64,000 nt of DNA, taken from assembly GCF_041807905.1 (NCBI RefSeq), contig NZ_JBGVSA010000004.1:124001-188000 (forward strand). Reading direction: 5' to 3'. The notes under the pieces are model-generated. The model was given only the letters and a program-made list of their open reading frames with translations. It was not told where the DNA came from and ran no database searches. Of the stretch, positions 53,190 through 61,245 are shown piece after piece. Made by a program: the position numbers and the translations under genes. Within the stretch, counting starts at the first letter, position 1. Each line of letters starts with the position of its first letter. Source of the DNA: JBGVSA01 sp041807905. GTDB taxonomy: Bacteria; Pseudomonadota; Gammaproteobacteria; Burkholderiales; Rhodocyclaceae.

Positions 53190-53807
53190 ATGTTCCATAT
53201 ACACGACGACGAAGGCGCTGGTATGCGCCGTCCGGCTTCGCCCCCTGATCCCGCAATGCTGAGCGGCCTGCTTGACCGCCGTTCGGTCAAGCGTCTGCGC
53301 GCGCCTGTGCCGAGCGACACTGAACTGGACGCCATACTCGATGCCGCCGTGCGAGCGCCCGATCATGGGCAGTTGCGCCCGTGGCGTTTCGTGGTGATTC
53401 GCGACGCCGCCCGTCAGACGCTGGCGGACCTGTGTGCCGAGTCTGCTCGCATGGGCGAGCCCGACATTACGCACGACAAGCTCGAGCGCACACGCGCCAA
53501 GATTCTGCGCGCGCCAATGCTGATTGCGTTGGGCGCTCATCTGACCCAGGGCCACAAGGTCCCGGAATTTGAACAACTCATGTCCGTAGCCGCGGCGGGC
53601 ATGAACATTCTCAATGCAGCGCATGCCTTGGGATATGGCGCTTTCTGGGTGACCGGCGCGCCGAGTCAGGACCCGCGCGTCGCGCACGCGTTGGGGTTCG
53701 ACGCACCCGATCGTCTGCTGGGCTTTATCCATCTGGGTACGCCTGTCGACGTGTCCGAGCCTGTCCAACGACCGCCAGGCCGGCAGTTTGCACGCGAGTG
53801 GCCCTGA
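53190..53807 (+). CDS. Nitroreductase family protein (YdjA-like)
   Basis: A 205-residue FMN-dependent oxidoreductase. RRSVKRLRAPVP, AAVRAPDHGQLRPWRFVVI (about 53-71) and a C-terminal GFIHLGTPVD match the small YdjA group, in which FMN binds between subunits. The first 15 residues (MFHIHDDEG...) are acidic and His-containing and look like a short extra lead; a later start at Met12 is possible. Same strand as padR with a small gap. Confidence 0.88.
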   Translation: MFHIHDDEGAGMRRPASPPDPAMLSGLLDRRSVKRLRAPVPSDTELDAILDAAVRAPDHGQLRPWRFVVIRDAARQTLADLCAESARMGEPDITHDKLERTRAKILRAPMLIALGAHLTQGHKVPEFEQLMSVAAAGMNILNAAHALGYGAFWVTGAPSQDPRVAHALGFDAPDRLLGFIHLGTPVDVSEPVQRPPGRQFAREWP

Positions 53808-53995
53808 AAGTCCGGAGAGCGCGGCGCGGGGCATTCTGAAGGCATTTCTTCCGTTCTTGGCGGCGCTCGCGGCTTGCGAACGAACACCAAGGCAAGCGTG
53901 CGGCGCTCATCGGCGCCGAGTGGTGATGTTGTCAAGCAGCGACACAATGTCGTCTGCGATACTGCTGCCCTCCACCTATCCGATCCAGAGCTCCC

Positions 53996-54616
53996 GTGCC
54001 TCTCCATACTTGGCTCGCATTCTTCGTTGCAAGCTGGCTGATCAGCCTGTCGCCCGGCCCCGGCGCACTGTCATGCATGACGGCCGGATTGCGCTACGGC
54101 TACAGGCGGGCGGTGTGGAACATCTTTGGTCTGCAGGCCGGCGTGGTGATGTTGGTGACCGTCGTGGCGGCGGGGCTTGGCGCCATTCTTGCCGCGTCGG
54201 CGGTTGCTTTCGACGTCGTCAAATGGCTGGGCGCGGCCTATCTCGTCTGGCTCGGCATCCAACAGTGGCGGGCAAGTGCTGGCAACGACCCGCTCGAAGC
54301 CGAGGTGGCGGATTCATCCCGACGCAATCTGGTGCTGCGCGGTTTCCTGGTCAACGCCAGCAATCCCAAGGGCATTCTATTCATGCTCGCGGTGTTGCCG
54401 CAGTTCATCGATCCCAATGCGCCGCAGTGGCCCCAGTACGCGATCTGCGCGGCTACGCTGGTCGCGACCGACATGGTCGTGATGAGCAGTTACACCTTGT
54501 TGGCGTCGCGGGTCCTGCGCGCGCTGCGCGGCCGCCATGCGCGGGCCGTCAACCGGATGTTCGGCGGACTTTTCATCGGTGCCGGCGTGCTGCTGGCAAG
54601 CTTCCGCCGAGGCTAA
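53996..54616 (+). CDS. LysE/RhtB-family amino acid exporter
   Basis: A 206-residue membrane protein with six helices. SLSPGPGALSCMTAGLRYGYRRA near the N-terminus, WLGAAYLVWLGI (about 75-86) and NPKGILFMLAVLPQFI are LysE-family hallmarks. Start is GTG with a weak ribosome site. The next gene begins one base after its stop. Confidence 0.87.
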   Translation: MPLHTWLAFFVASWLISLSPGPGALSCMTAGLRYGYRRAVWNIFGLQAGVVMLVTVVAAGLGAILAASAVAFDVVKWLGAAYLVWLGIQQWRASAGNDPLEAEVADSSRRNLVLRGFLVNASNPKGILFMLAVLPQFIDPNAPQWPQYAICAATLVATDMVVMSSYTLLASRVLRALRGRHARAVNRMFGGLFIGAGVLLASFRRG

Positions 54617-54617
54617 G

Positions 54618-55172
54618 TTGTACGGCGCCAACAAGGGATTGCGTGCAAGCCTGCTGATTCTCGCGATCGCGTTCGCAGGTTGCGCCACGCCACCTCCGCC
54701 TGCACCCGAACCCGTCCCCGAGGTGGTCGAAACGCCAGTGCTTCCGCCGCCCCTTCCGCCGTCGGCGCCTGCCCCTGAACCGGCAAGGCCGGCGCCGGCC
54801 AAACCCGCGAAAGTTCCTCCTGCCAAGCCGATCACACTGGCTGCGGATTGCCATTTCCTGCGTGACAGCGGCGAAAGCGGCGATGCCACGCTGGAGGTGC
54901 GCGACGGAACGGTACGCCGCATGCGCACCGTGATCCAGGCGCCGGGCCAGGGCCAATGCGTATTCGAGCTGGCCGACATGAAGCAGACCCGCTCACAGCC
55001 TTACGTTGAATTGAGGGGGCGCCAGACCCGCTGTGTCGCTCGCATTCGCGACGACGGCAAGGGCGGCGTGACCATCACATTCACCAACTGCGCTGAACGT
55101 TGCACGCCGCCGTCCGTGTTCAGCAAAGTGCGACCGATCCGTTTTGACGGCCGCGGCTCGCGTTGCGAGTAG
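54618..55172 (+). CDS. Small Pro-rich lipoprotein, unknown function
   Basis: A 184-residue lipoprotein if translation starts at the TTG one base after the exporter stop, where GAGG lies 6-9 bases upstream; no ATG precedes the signal. The lipobox is AFAGC with the lipidated Cys at about residue 22. A long Pro/Ala segment (about 24-72) leads to a small domain (about 75-184) with six cysteines (in ADCHF, QCVFE, RCVAR, NCAERC and the C-terminal RCE) that could form three disulfides. I do not recognise the fold. Confidence 0.65.
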   Translation: MYGANKGLRASLLILAIAFAGCATPPPPAPEPVPEVVETPVLPPPLPPSAPAPEPARPAPAKPAKVPPAKPITLAADCHFLRDSGESGDATLEVRDGTVRRMRTVIQAPGQGQCVFELADMKQTRSQPYVELRGRQTRCVARIRDDGKGGVTITFTNCAERCTPPSVFSKVRPIRFDGRGSRCE

Positions 55173-55266
55173 TCTTTTCGCGCCTGACTCATCCTCCTGA
55201 ACTGCGCTATCGTGTCGGGTGTCGACACCGGGGCGTGCCCCGGCATGAACCACGACAGGAGACCCC

Positions 55267-55596
55267 ATGCTCATCACTTTCAAATCGCGCGCCGCTGGCG
55301 ACGTCATCATGTTCGGCAAGGTTGCGGAACGCATGCTCGACGCCATGGGCAAGGACCCCAACGACAGACGCGGCATCGTCACCGTAGAGCAGTTGCCGGC
55401 CGCGATCGCGGGGCTGCGCGCCGCTGTCGAAGAAGACCGCCGCGCCAATCCGCCGGAAACCGACGAGGACGATGACGATGAAGACAAACCGCGCGGCATG
55501 GCTGCCGCAGTGAGTTTTTCGCAGCGGGCGGCGCCCTTGCTCGACCTGCTCGGCTATGCCCAGCGCGACAGTGAGCCCGTCATCTGGGAGGGCTGA
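55267..55596 (+). CDS. DUF1840 protein
   Basis: A 109-residue protein with the DUF1840 start MLITFKSRAAGDVIMFG, an acidic central loop (about 66-74, mostly Asp and Glu) and the end SFSQRAAPLLDLL. A ribosome site CAGGAG precedes it. The family is common in Betaproteobacteria but has no known role. The FolM-like gene follows directly. Confidence 0.9.
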   Translation: MLITFKSRAAGDVIMFGKVAERMLDAMGKDPNDRRGIVTVEQLPAAIAGLRAAVEEDRRANPPETDEDDDDEDKPRGMAAAVSFSQRAAPLLDLLGYAQRDSEPVIWEG

Positions 55597-55599
55597 GCG

Positions 55600-56361
55600 A
55601 TCGATACACAAGCTGCCCCTTCCGCGCCCCGCGTCGTACTGGTGACCGGCGGCGCCCGGCGCGTCGGCGCTGCAATTGTCCGCCGGCTGCACGAGGCAGG
55701 TTGCCGGATGGCGATCCATTGCCACGGATCGGTCGCGCCAGCGCACGCCCTGGCGGAAGAGCTCAACAGCGTACGTCCGGATTCTGCGGACGTTTTTCCC
55801 GCCAATCTGCTCGACGTGCCACTGCTGGCTCCGTTGGTCGGTGCGGTGGTGGCGCGTTTCGGCCGGCTGGACGGTCTGGTCAACAACGCGTCCACCTTCT
55901 ATCCCACAGCGTTGGGGCAGGTCGATGAAGCGGCCTGGTCGGACTTGGTCGGCACCAATCTGAAGGCGCCACTCTTTCTGACCCAGGCTGCGGCACCCGC
56001 CTTGCGTGCTTCGGGCGGCGGGGTGATCAACATTGTGGACATCCACGCCGAACGGCCGATGCCCGGCTATCTGGTGTACTCGGCGGCAAAGGCCGGCCTG
56101 CTCGGCCTGACGCGGGCCCTGGCAATCGATCTTGCTCCGGCCGTGCGCGTCAATGGCGTGGCGCCGGGCCCCATCGAATGGCCGGAGGATGATCAGTTCC
56201 CGGCTGCCGAGCGCCAGCGGATCGTCGACCATACGCTACTGCGACGGACCGGCTCCCCGCGGGATATCGCCGATGCCGTGCGCTTTTTGTTGCTGGATGC
56301 GGGATATGTCACCGGGCAGGTGCTGGCCGTCGATGGTGGCCGCAGCGCACACCTGTCATAA
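55600..56361 (+). CDS. Pteridine reductase-like SDR (FolM type), probable ATC start
   Basis: The SDR carries TGGARRVG, the TGxxxRxG variant typical of pteridine reductases and FolM, then NNAS and the catalytic YSAAK (Y and K four apart). It should reduce dihydropterins or dihydrobiopterin with NADPH. Between the DUF1840 stop and the GTG at 55642 no ATG, GTG or TTG exists, yet the first beta strand (RVVLVTGG) needs coding before 55642. A strong GGGAGGG site (55586-55592) lies 7 bases before an ATC at 55600, which I take as the start; otherwise GTG 55642 gives a truncated fold. The next gene is 14 bp downstream. Confidence 0.8.
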   Translation: MDTQAAPSAPRVVLVTGGARRVGAAIVRRLHEAGCRMAIHCHGSVAPAHALAEELNSVRPDSADVFPANLLDVPLLAPLVGAVVARFGRLDGLVNNASTFYPTALGQVDEAAWSDLVGTNLKAPLFLTQAAAPALRASGGGVINIVDIHAERPMPGYLVYSAAKAGLLGLTRALAIDLAPAVRVNGVAPGPIEWPEDDQFPAAERQRIVDHTLLRRTGSPRDIADAVRFLLLDAGYVTGQVLAVDGGRSAHLS

Positions 56362-56375
56362 ACAGAGGTTGTTGC

Positions 56376-57029
56376 ATGGCATTGGAATACAAAATCGTCC
56401 CAGTCACCGCATTCATGCAGAATTGCACCATTCTCTGGTGTACCGAAAGCATGGAGGCGGCCGTCGTCGACCCTGGCGGCGACCTGCCGCGCATTGAAGC
56501 GCAACTGGCCGCTACCGGCGCGCGGCTGACGAAGATCCTATTGACACACGGGCACATCGATCACGCAGGCGCCGCGGCTGAGTTGGCCGAAAACGCCGGT
56601 GTTCCGATCGAAGGGCCGCAGGAAGAAGAGCGCTTCTGGATTGAAAAGCTCGCCGACCAGAGCCGCATGTTCGGTCTGCCACCGTCGCGCTCCTTCGAGC
56701 CGAACCGGTGGCTCGATGACGGCGACACCGTCACGGTTGGCCGCGAGGCGCTGCAGGTGCTGCATTGCCCGGGCCACACGCCGGGGCACGTGGTGTTTTT
56801 CCACGCGCCGTCCAGGCTGGCCGTGGTGGGGGATGTGCTTTTCGCTGGGTCAATTGGACGAACGGACTTTCCGCGCGGCGATCACGCCGCCCTGATCGGC
56901 GCAATTCGTGGCAAGCTCTGGCCCTTGGGGGATGATGTTGATTTCATACCCGGCCATGGGCCAATGTCATCTTTCGGCGTCGAGCGTGCCTCCAATCCGT
57001 TCGTGGGCGACCGCGTGAGCGGAATGTGA
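56376..57029 (+). CDS. MBL-fold hydrolase (glyoxalase II-like, YcbL group)
   Basis: A 217-residue protein, the length of E. coli YcbL. THGHIDHAG (about 54-62) is the THxHxDH metal motif; CPGHTPGH (about 130-137), GDVLFAGSIGRTDFP and PGHGPMS supply the remaining ligands. Likely hydrolyses a small thioester or similar. It follows the FolM-like gene by 14 bp and may be co-transcribed. Confidence 0.9.
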   Translation: MALEYKIVPVTAFMQNCTILWCTESMEAAVVDPGGDLPRIEAQLAATGARLTKILLTHGHIDHAGAAAELAENAGVPIEGPQEEERFWIEKLADQSRMFGLPPSRSFEPNRWLDDGDTVTVGREALQVLHCPGHTPGHVVFFHAPSRLAVVGDVLFAGSIGRTDFPRGDHAALIGAIRGKLWPLGDDVDFIPGHGPMSSFGVERASNPFVGDRVSGM

Positions 57030-57148
57030 GCGACTCAGTGGCGGCGCGCTAGAATCAAACAGAAGGACCATGGCGTATCCCAGCCCGGCCGGCTGCAGAA
57101 TCGGGCAAGGACCGCCATGGAATACCAACTCCCATAGAGGTGACCAGC

Positions 57149-57913
57149 ATGCGCATCGCACTGCTTGAAGACGATCCGACCCAGTCGGCGTTGTTTACCG
57201 CTTGGTTGAAGGATGCCGGCCACGACGTTCATAGTTTCGGCCTCACGCGCGACCTGCTTCGCTTCGCCTCGCGCGAGAGCGTCGACCTGTATCTTGTGGA
57301 CTGGATGGTGCCGGACCTTTCCGGCGAGGCATTCGTGCGCTGGCTCCGCGATGAGCGTCGCGACCAGACCCCGGCGATCTTCGTGACCGCCCGCGAATCC
57401 GAAGACGACATCGTTGCCGGCCTGCAGGTGGGGGCGGACGACTACATCGTCAAACCCGTCGCGCAGCGGGTGTTGCTGTCGCGCATCGATGCCGTGTTCC
57501 GGCGCATCAAGCCGCGGGGCGTGGATGAGCCCATCGAAGCGCCCCCCTACGTCATCGATCTCCAGGCCAAGCGCATCAGCCTCAACGGCGAACCGGTCGA
57601 GCTGACCGAAAAGGAGTTCGACCTGGCGGTCTTCCTGTTCCGCAACATCGGTCGCCTGCTGTCGCGCGGACACTTGCTAGAAGCGGTGTGGGGCCGCAAC
57701 CCCGACCTGGCGACGCGCACGGTCGACACCCACGTCTCGCGCGTGCGGGGCAAGCTGAAGTTGCGGCCCGAGAACGGCTATCGTCTGGCGCCGACTTACA
57801 ACTACGGCTATCGACTCGAGAAGATCGAGCCGACCGAAGCGGCGGCCGAGTCGTCTGCCGATTCGTCCGCTGATGTGGACGACACCGACGCAGACGCAGA
57901 AAAGGACGAGTGA
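57149..57913 (+). CDS. OmpR/PhoB-type response regulator
   Basis: A 254-residue regulator with a receiver domain (about 1-118; LLEDD acidic pocket, phospho-acceptor Asp in LVDWMVP near residue 51, Lys in IVKPV near 101) and a winged-helix DNA-binding domain (about 130-225; TEKEFDLAVFLFRN, RTVDTHVSRVRGKL). The last 24 residues are nearly all Asp, Glu, Ala and Ser. The ATG has a GAGGTG site and was preferred to the upstream GTG. No histidine kinase gene adjoins. Confidence 0.9.
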   Translation: MRIALLEDDPTQSALFTAWLKDAGHDVHSFGLTRDLLRFASRESVDLYLVDWMVPDLSGEAFVRWLRDERRDQTPAIFVTARESEDDIVAGLQVGADDYIVKPVAQRVLLSRIDAVFRRIKPRGVDEPIEAPPYVIDLQAKRISLNGEPVELTEKEFDLAVFLFRNIGRLLSRGHLLEAVWGRNPDLATRTVDTHVSRVRGKLKLRPENGYRLAPTYNYGYRLEKIEPTEAAAESSADSSADVDDTDADAEKDE

Positions 57914-57956
57914 TCGAATCCGGGGAGTCTTTTTCTTCTCCCAATGCATCACCCTG

Positions 57957-58006
57957 GCGCGTCGATGTCTCCTCCAAACGGAAAACATCGGCGCGCTGTC
58001 TTTTCC
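57957..58006 (+). terminator. Terminator of the response regulator gene
   Basis: GCGCGTCGATGT (57957-57968) pairs with ACATCGGCGCGC (57985-57996) with one G-U pair; the sequence TGTCTTTTCC follows. Confidence 0.65.
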
Positions 58007-58157
58007 TATTCTGCCGCTCCACGCGGCGTAGTCCCCTGCGAGGGATATGGCGACGCATGTTTTCTCGTTTTTCCGGCGTCTAGTTAAAAACCCTTACATC
58101 GCTCTCGGAGTTGACCTGTTCGCTGTCGCGGCCCGCACAAGGGGGGTTGAATGGATG

Positions 58158-58183
58158 TCGATACATGTGTCCGCATGTATCGA
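58158..58183. promoter_or_regulatory. Perfect palindrome upstream of the YhcH-GH105 pair
   Basis: TCGATACATG (58158-58167) and CATGTATCGA (58174-58183) are perfect inverted copies, 6 bp apart, ending 8 bp before the ribosome site of the yhcH-type gene. It should be a repressor operator near the transcription start. No regulator gene is adjacent. Confidence 0.7.
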
Positions 58184-58203
58184 ACGACATAGGAGACAGG
58201 TTG

Positions 58204-58656
58204 ATGATCGCAGGTCAGCTCAAGCACGCCATGCGCTATACCGCAGTGCACCCCCGATTGCAGAAGGCGTTTGAATTCCTGATGACGCAGGATCTGGAAT
58301 CGCTCGCCCCGGGGGCCTATCCCATCGATGGCGTCAACATCGTCGCCCTGGTGCAGGAGTACACGACCGCAGCGCCCGACGTGGCCGAGTGGGAAACGCA
58401 CGACTACCACATGGATGTGCAGTACCTGGTGCGAGGCAAGGAGCGCATCGGCTACGGTCGCCGTGACGGGACCATACCCGTCAAGCCATACAACAAGCTC
58501 AATGATTACGACATCATCGAGCCTATCCAGGGCAACTACTACACGCTCGAAAAGGACGGATTCATGGTGCTCTTCCCTGAAGACGCCCACCAGCCGCGCG
58601 TGTTTGCCGACGCACCGCAGGCCGTCAAGAAGATCTGCATCAAGGTCCTCGTGTAA
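58204..58656 (+). CDS. YhcH/YjgK/YiaL (DUF386) family sugar-metabolism protein
   Basis: A 150-residue cupin-like protein of the YhcH (NanQ) family. WETHDYHMDVQYLVRG (about 60-75), GYGRRDG, and FPEDAHQPRV (about 118-127) carry the metal-binding His/Glu residues. Relatives act as anomerases or sugar-binding enzymes in sialic acid and uronate use. A strong AGGAG site precedes the ATG. The next gene, 84 bp on, is a GH105 hydrolase, which suggests uronide catabolism here. Confidence 0.88.
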   Translation: MIAGQLKHAMRYTAVHPRLQKAFEFLMTQDLESLAPGAYPIDGVNIVALVQEYTTAAPDVAEWETHDYHMDVQYLVRGKERIGYGRRDGTIPVKPYNKLNDYDIIEPIQGNYYTLEKDGFMVLFPEDAHQPRVFADAPQAVKKICIKVLV

Positions 58657-58740
58657 TCCTGCCTGGAAGTCGCGGGTCCGGCATCAAATCGTGGGCGCAG
58701 TCATCTGCGCCCTTTGCTCTTTTCTGGGGAGGCTCGAGTC

Positions 58741-59859
58741 ATGAAACAACAGGACTGGTCCGTCAGGATGGCTGACGCCACCTTGGCCCGATGGCCGGCT
58801 CTGCCGCCGGCGTGGTCGCATGAGTACGGGGTTTTATTCAAGGCGCTGATGGCCGTGGCACGCAGTACCGGCACCACCCGCTATGCTGATTACGTACAGC
58901 AGCATGTGGACGCCGTCGTGGATCAACGCGGGCATATCCGCGGCTATGAGCGCGAGCACTACAGCCTCGATGAGCTCAACAGCGGCCGGCTCCTGTTTGA
59001 ATTGTTCGACCGTACCGGGCAGTCGCATTACCTGAATGCTGCCGCCACGCTGCGTCTGCAGCTCGACACGCATCCGCGCACGCGGTCGGGCGGTTTCTGG
59101 CACAAGGCCAAGTATCCCAATCAGATGTTCCTCGATGGCATCTACATGGGAGCGCCCTTCTATGCCGAGTATGCGATTCGCAAGGGTGACGCTGCGGCGC
59201 TCGATGACGCCGTGTCGCAGGTATTGATGCCACGGGCAAATCAGCGTGACGACGAAACGGGCCTGTACTTCCATGGGTGGGACGAGTCGCGCGAGCAGTT
59301 TTGGGCCAATCCGCAGACGGGGTGTTCCGCTTCATTCTGGAATCGCGCCACCGGCTGGTATGCCATGGCGATCGTCGATGTGCTGGAACTGCTGCCTTCG
59401 AACTACCCTCGTCGCCAGGCATTGATCGATCTGCTCGGCGACCTGATGAAGGCACTGCTTGGCGTTCAGGACGAGAAAACCCGGCTATGGTGGCAAGTGC
59501 TCGATCAGGGCCCCCGCGAAGGCAATTACCTGGAGGCGTCGGGGTCCTGCATGATCATCTACGCGCTGGCCAAGGGCGCTCGCCTGAGATACCTGCAGGA
59601 CGAGGCGTTCCACGTTGCCGCGCACCGCGCCATGGACGGGGCTGTCCGTCACCTCGTGACGAGCGAGGGTTCGATGGCGAGCATTCGCGACGTCTGCAAG
59701 ACCGCAGGCCTGGGCGACACACCGCGCCGCGACGGCAGTTTCGATTACTACATCAGCGAGCCGCGGGTGGCAGACGACTACAAGGGCGTGGCGGCGTTCA
59801 TGCTTGCCGCCGATGAGGTCGAACAGCTCGCGCGCGATTGGGCGGTGGCACCCGTCTGA
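58741..59859 (+). CDS. Glycoside hydrolase family 105 (unsaturated uronyl hydrolase)
   Basis: A 372-residue (alpha/alpha)6-barrel hydrolase of the YteR/YesR type, which removes unsaturated galacturonyl or glucuronyl residues made by polysaccharide lyases by hydrating the double bond. The catalytic Asp lies in FLDGIYMGAPFYAEY (about 127-141). Other family parts: SFWNRATGWYAMAIVDVLELLP and YLEASGSCMIIYALAKG. No signal peptide, so cytoplasmic. GGGGAGG site before the ATG. No polysaccharide lyase or transporter is adjacent. Confidence 0.88.
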   Translation: MKQQDWSVRMADATLARWPALPPAWSHEYGVLFKALMAVARSTGTTRYADYVQQHVDAVVDQRGHIRGYEREHYSLDELNSGRLLFELFDRTGQSHYLNAAATLRLQLDTHPRTRSGGFWHKAKYPNQMFLDGIYMGAPFYAEYAIRKGDAAALDDAVSQVLMPRANQRDDETGLYFHGWDESREQFWANPQTGCSASFWNRATGWYAMAIVDVLELLPSNYPRRQALIDLLGDLMKALLGVQDEKTRLWWQVLDQGPREGNYLEASGSCMIIYALAKGARLRYLQDEAFHVAAHRAMDGAVRHLVTSEGSMASIRDVCKTAGLGDTPRRDGSFDYYISEPRVADDYKGVAAFMLAADEVEQLARDWAVAPV

Positions 59860-59910
59860 CGTTGCCCCGCGATGCGCCGTTCTTCGCGAGCGGCGCATGC
59901 ATCGCCGCGC

Positions 59911-60819
59911 TCAGTGCGCGGAGGCCGGGCGCTGCGCGATCTCGGCCGAGAGATCGTCCCACCAGTATTTCTCGCTCAAGGGGGCGAGCGCAGACAGTTC
60001 CGGGTTGTCGAAGCGCAGCACGCGCCTGCCGGCAAGGCTGACGTTGCCCAGGACGAGCTTCTTGTAGGCCTGATAACGACGCTCGAACTCACCCGTGGCG
60101 ACCAGCCGCATCAGCCCGTCGCGGATGCGTGCGGCCATGCGTTCGCCTTCGGGCGTGCGCGGCACGAAAAAGTACCGGGGCATCGGGTATTGCAGCATCA
60201 GGCCGCGTTCGACGGTCAGCCCCTTGATCTTGTCGCGATGCGCGAGCCATTCGGGTTCGATCTCGTTCACCCCACGCGAAAACAAATCGAAGCGGTGCGC
60301 ACCGAGCATCTGGAACAGCCCTTCATAGTCTTCCGCCGTGACCACATTCAGACCTGCGCTGCGCAGCACTGTCACATCCGTCCACGTCGATGCCTGCCCG
60401 ATCGAGAACGCCCGCAGATCCGCCAGCGTGCGCACCCTGTCGATACGCGCCTGCGTGTCCGGCATGATCAATAGCAGTCGATTGCCAAGCAGCCCCTTGT
60501 CGAGCGGGATGGGGATCGGCAGCAGCCGCTTTTCGAGTTCCAGATTGGTGGCGCGTGCAACGATGTTGACGCGCCCCTTGCCGGATTCCACTTCGGCCAC
60601 TGCGCGCGGGAAGGTCATGGGCGCAGTGTAGGGGCGGGCCACATAGTCGCCGTACTTGTCGCGATTGGCGGCCAGTGCGGCTTCGAGCAATTGCCAGTAG
60701 TAGAGGTGTCGCTGGTCGCTGCCTGTTTCGGGCGGAGGGTAGATGAACGCGGCGGGCTGCGACGCATGGGCGGCAGCACAGCAGACAAGCAGGAGTGCAG
60801 CGAAGAGACGGCGCATCAT
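59911..60819 (-). CDS. Periplasmic solute-binding-protein-like protein (SBP_bac_3 type)
   Basis: A 302-residue exported protein with a signal peptide (1-20, cut after AHA) and a two-lobe type II solute-binding pattern: an N-lobe (YYWQLLEAALAANRDKYG, GKGRVNIVARATNLELEK) and a C-lobe (LADLRAFSIGQASTWTDVTVLRSAGLNVV; FEGLFQML-like). No permease or ATPase gene adjoins. It may be a stand-alone sensor or an orphan binding protein. Two overlapping ATGs exist; the first was taken. Confidence 0.75.
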   Translation of the reverse strand: MMRRLFAALLLVCCAAAHASQPAAFIYPPPETGSDQRHLYYWQLLEAALAANRDKYGDYVARPYTAPMTFPRAVAEVESGKGRVNIVARATNLELEKRLLPIPIPLDKGLLGNRLLLIMPDTQARIDRVRTLADLRAFSIGQASTWTDVTVLRSAGLNVVTAEDYEGLFQMLGAHRFDLFSRGVNEIEPEWLAHRDKIKGLTVERGLMLQYPMPRYFFVPRTPEGERMAARIRDGLMRLVATGEFERRYQAYKKLVLGNVSLAGRRVLRFDNPELSALAPLSEKYWWDDLSAEIAQRPASAH

Positions 60820-60941
60820 GTTTCGGTGATGAGTGGCTCGCCGCTGCAACATAGGCGAGGCACTCGCCTCCAGGAATGCGTGCAAACCCCATTTCCGACG
60901 CGCGGTATCACATTGTTGCGATACCGCTCGCGCCAGGCGGA

Positions 60942-61214
60942 CTACTTCGTCGGCGGCACGTAGCCGGCGGCAACATCGGCGCCCGCACCGAAGAAGTGGC
61001 GTTCCATCTGTTCGGCCAGGTACTTGCGGGCTTTCGGGTCCATCATGTTGAGCCGGTTTTCGTTGATCAGCATGGTCTGCTGACGTTGCCACTGAGCCCA
61101 GGCTTCCTTCGAGACGTTCTCGTACAGGCGCTTGCCCAGCTCACCCGGCATCGGCGGGAAGTCCAGGCCTTCGGCTTCGACGCCGAGCTTGATGCATTTG
61201 ACGGTACGCGCCAT
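60942..61214 (-). CDS. yggX: YggX-family Fe(2+)-trafficking / oxidative damage protection protein
   Basis: A 90-residue protein with the YggX signature VKCIKLGVEAEGLDFPP..GELGKRLYENVSKEAWAQW and the conserved Cys near residue 7. YggX protects Fe-S clusters in the cytoplasm. It lies 31 bp downstream of the 3-hydroxybutyrate dehydrogenase gene on the same strand. Confidence 0.95.
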   Translation of the reverse strand: MARTVKCIKLGVEAEGLDFPPMPGELGKRLYENVSKEAWAQWQRQQTMLINENRLNMMDPKARKYLAEQMERHFFGAGADVAAGYVPPTK

Positions 61215-61245
61215 GGCGTGATTCTCCTGTGATCAATCCGCCATT

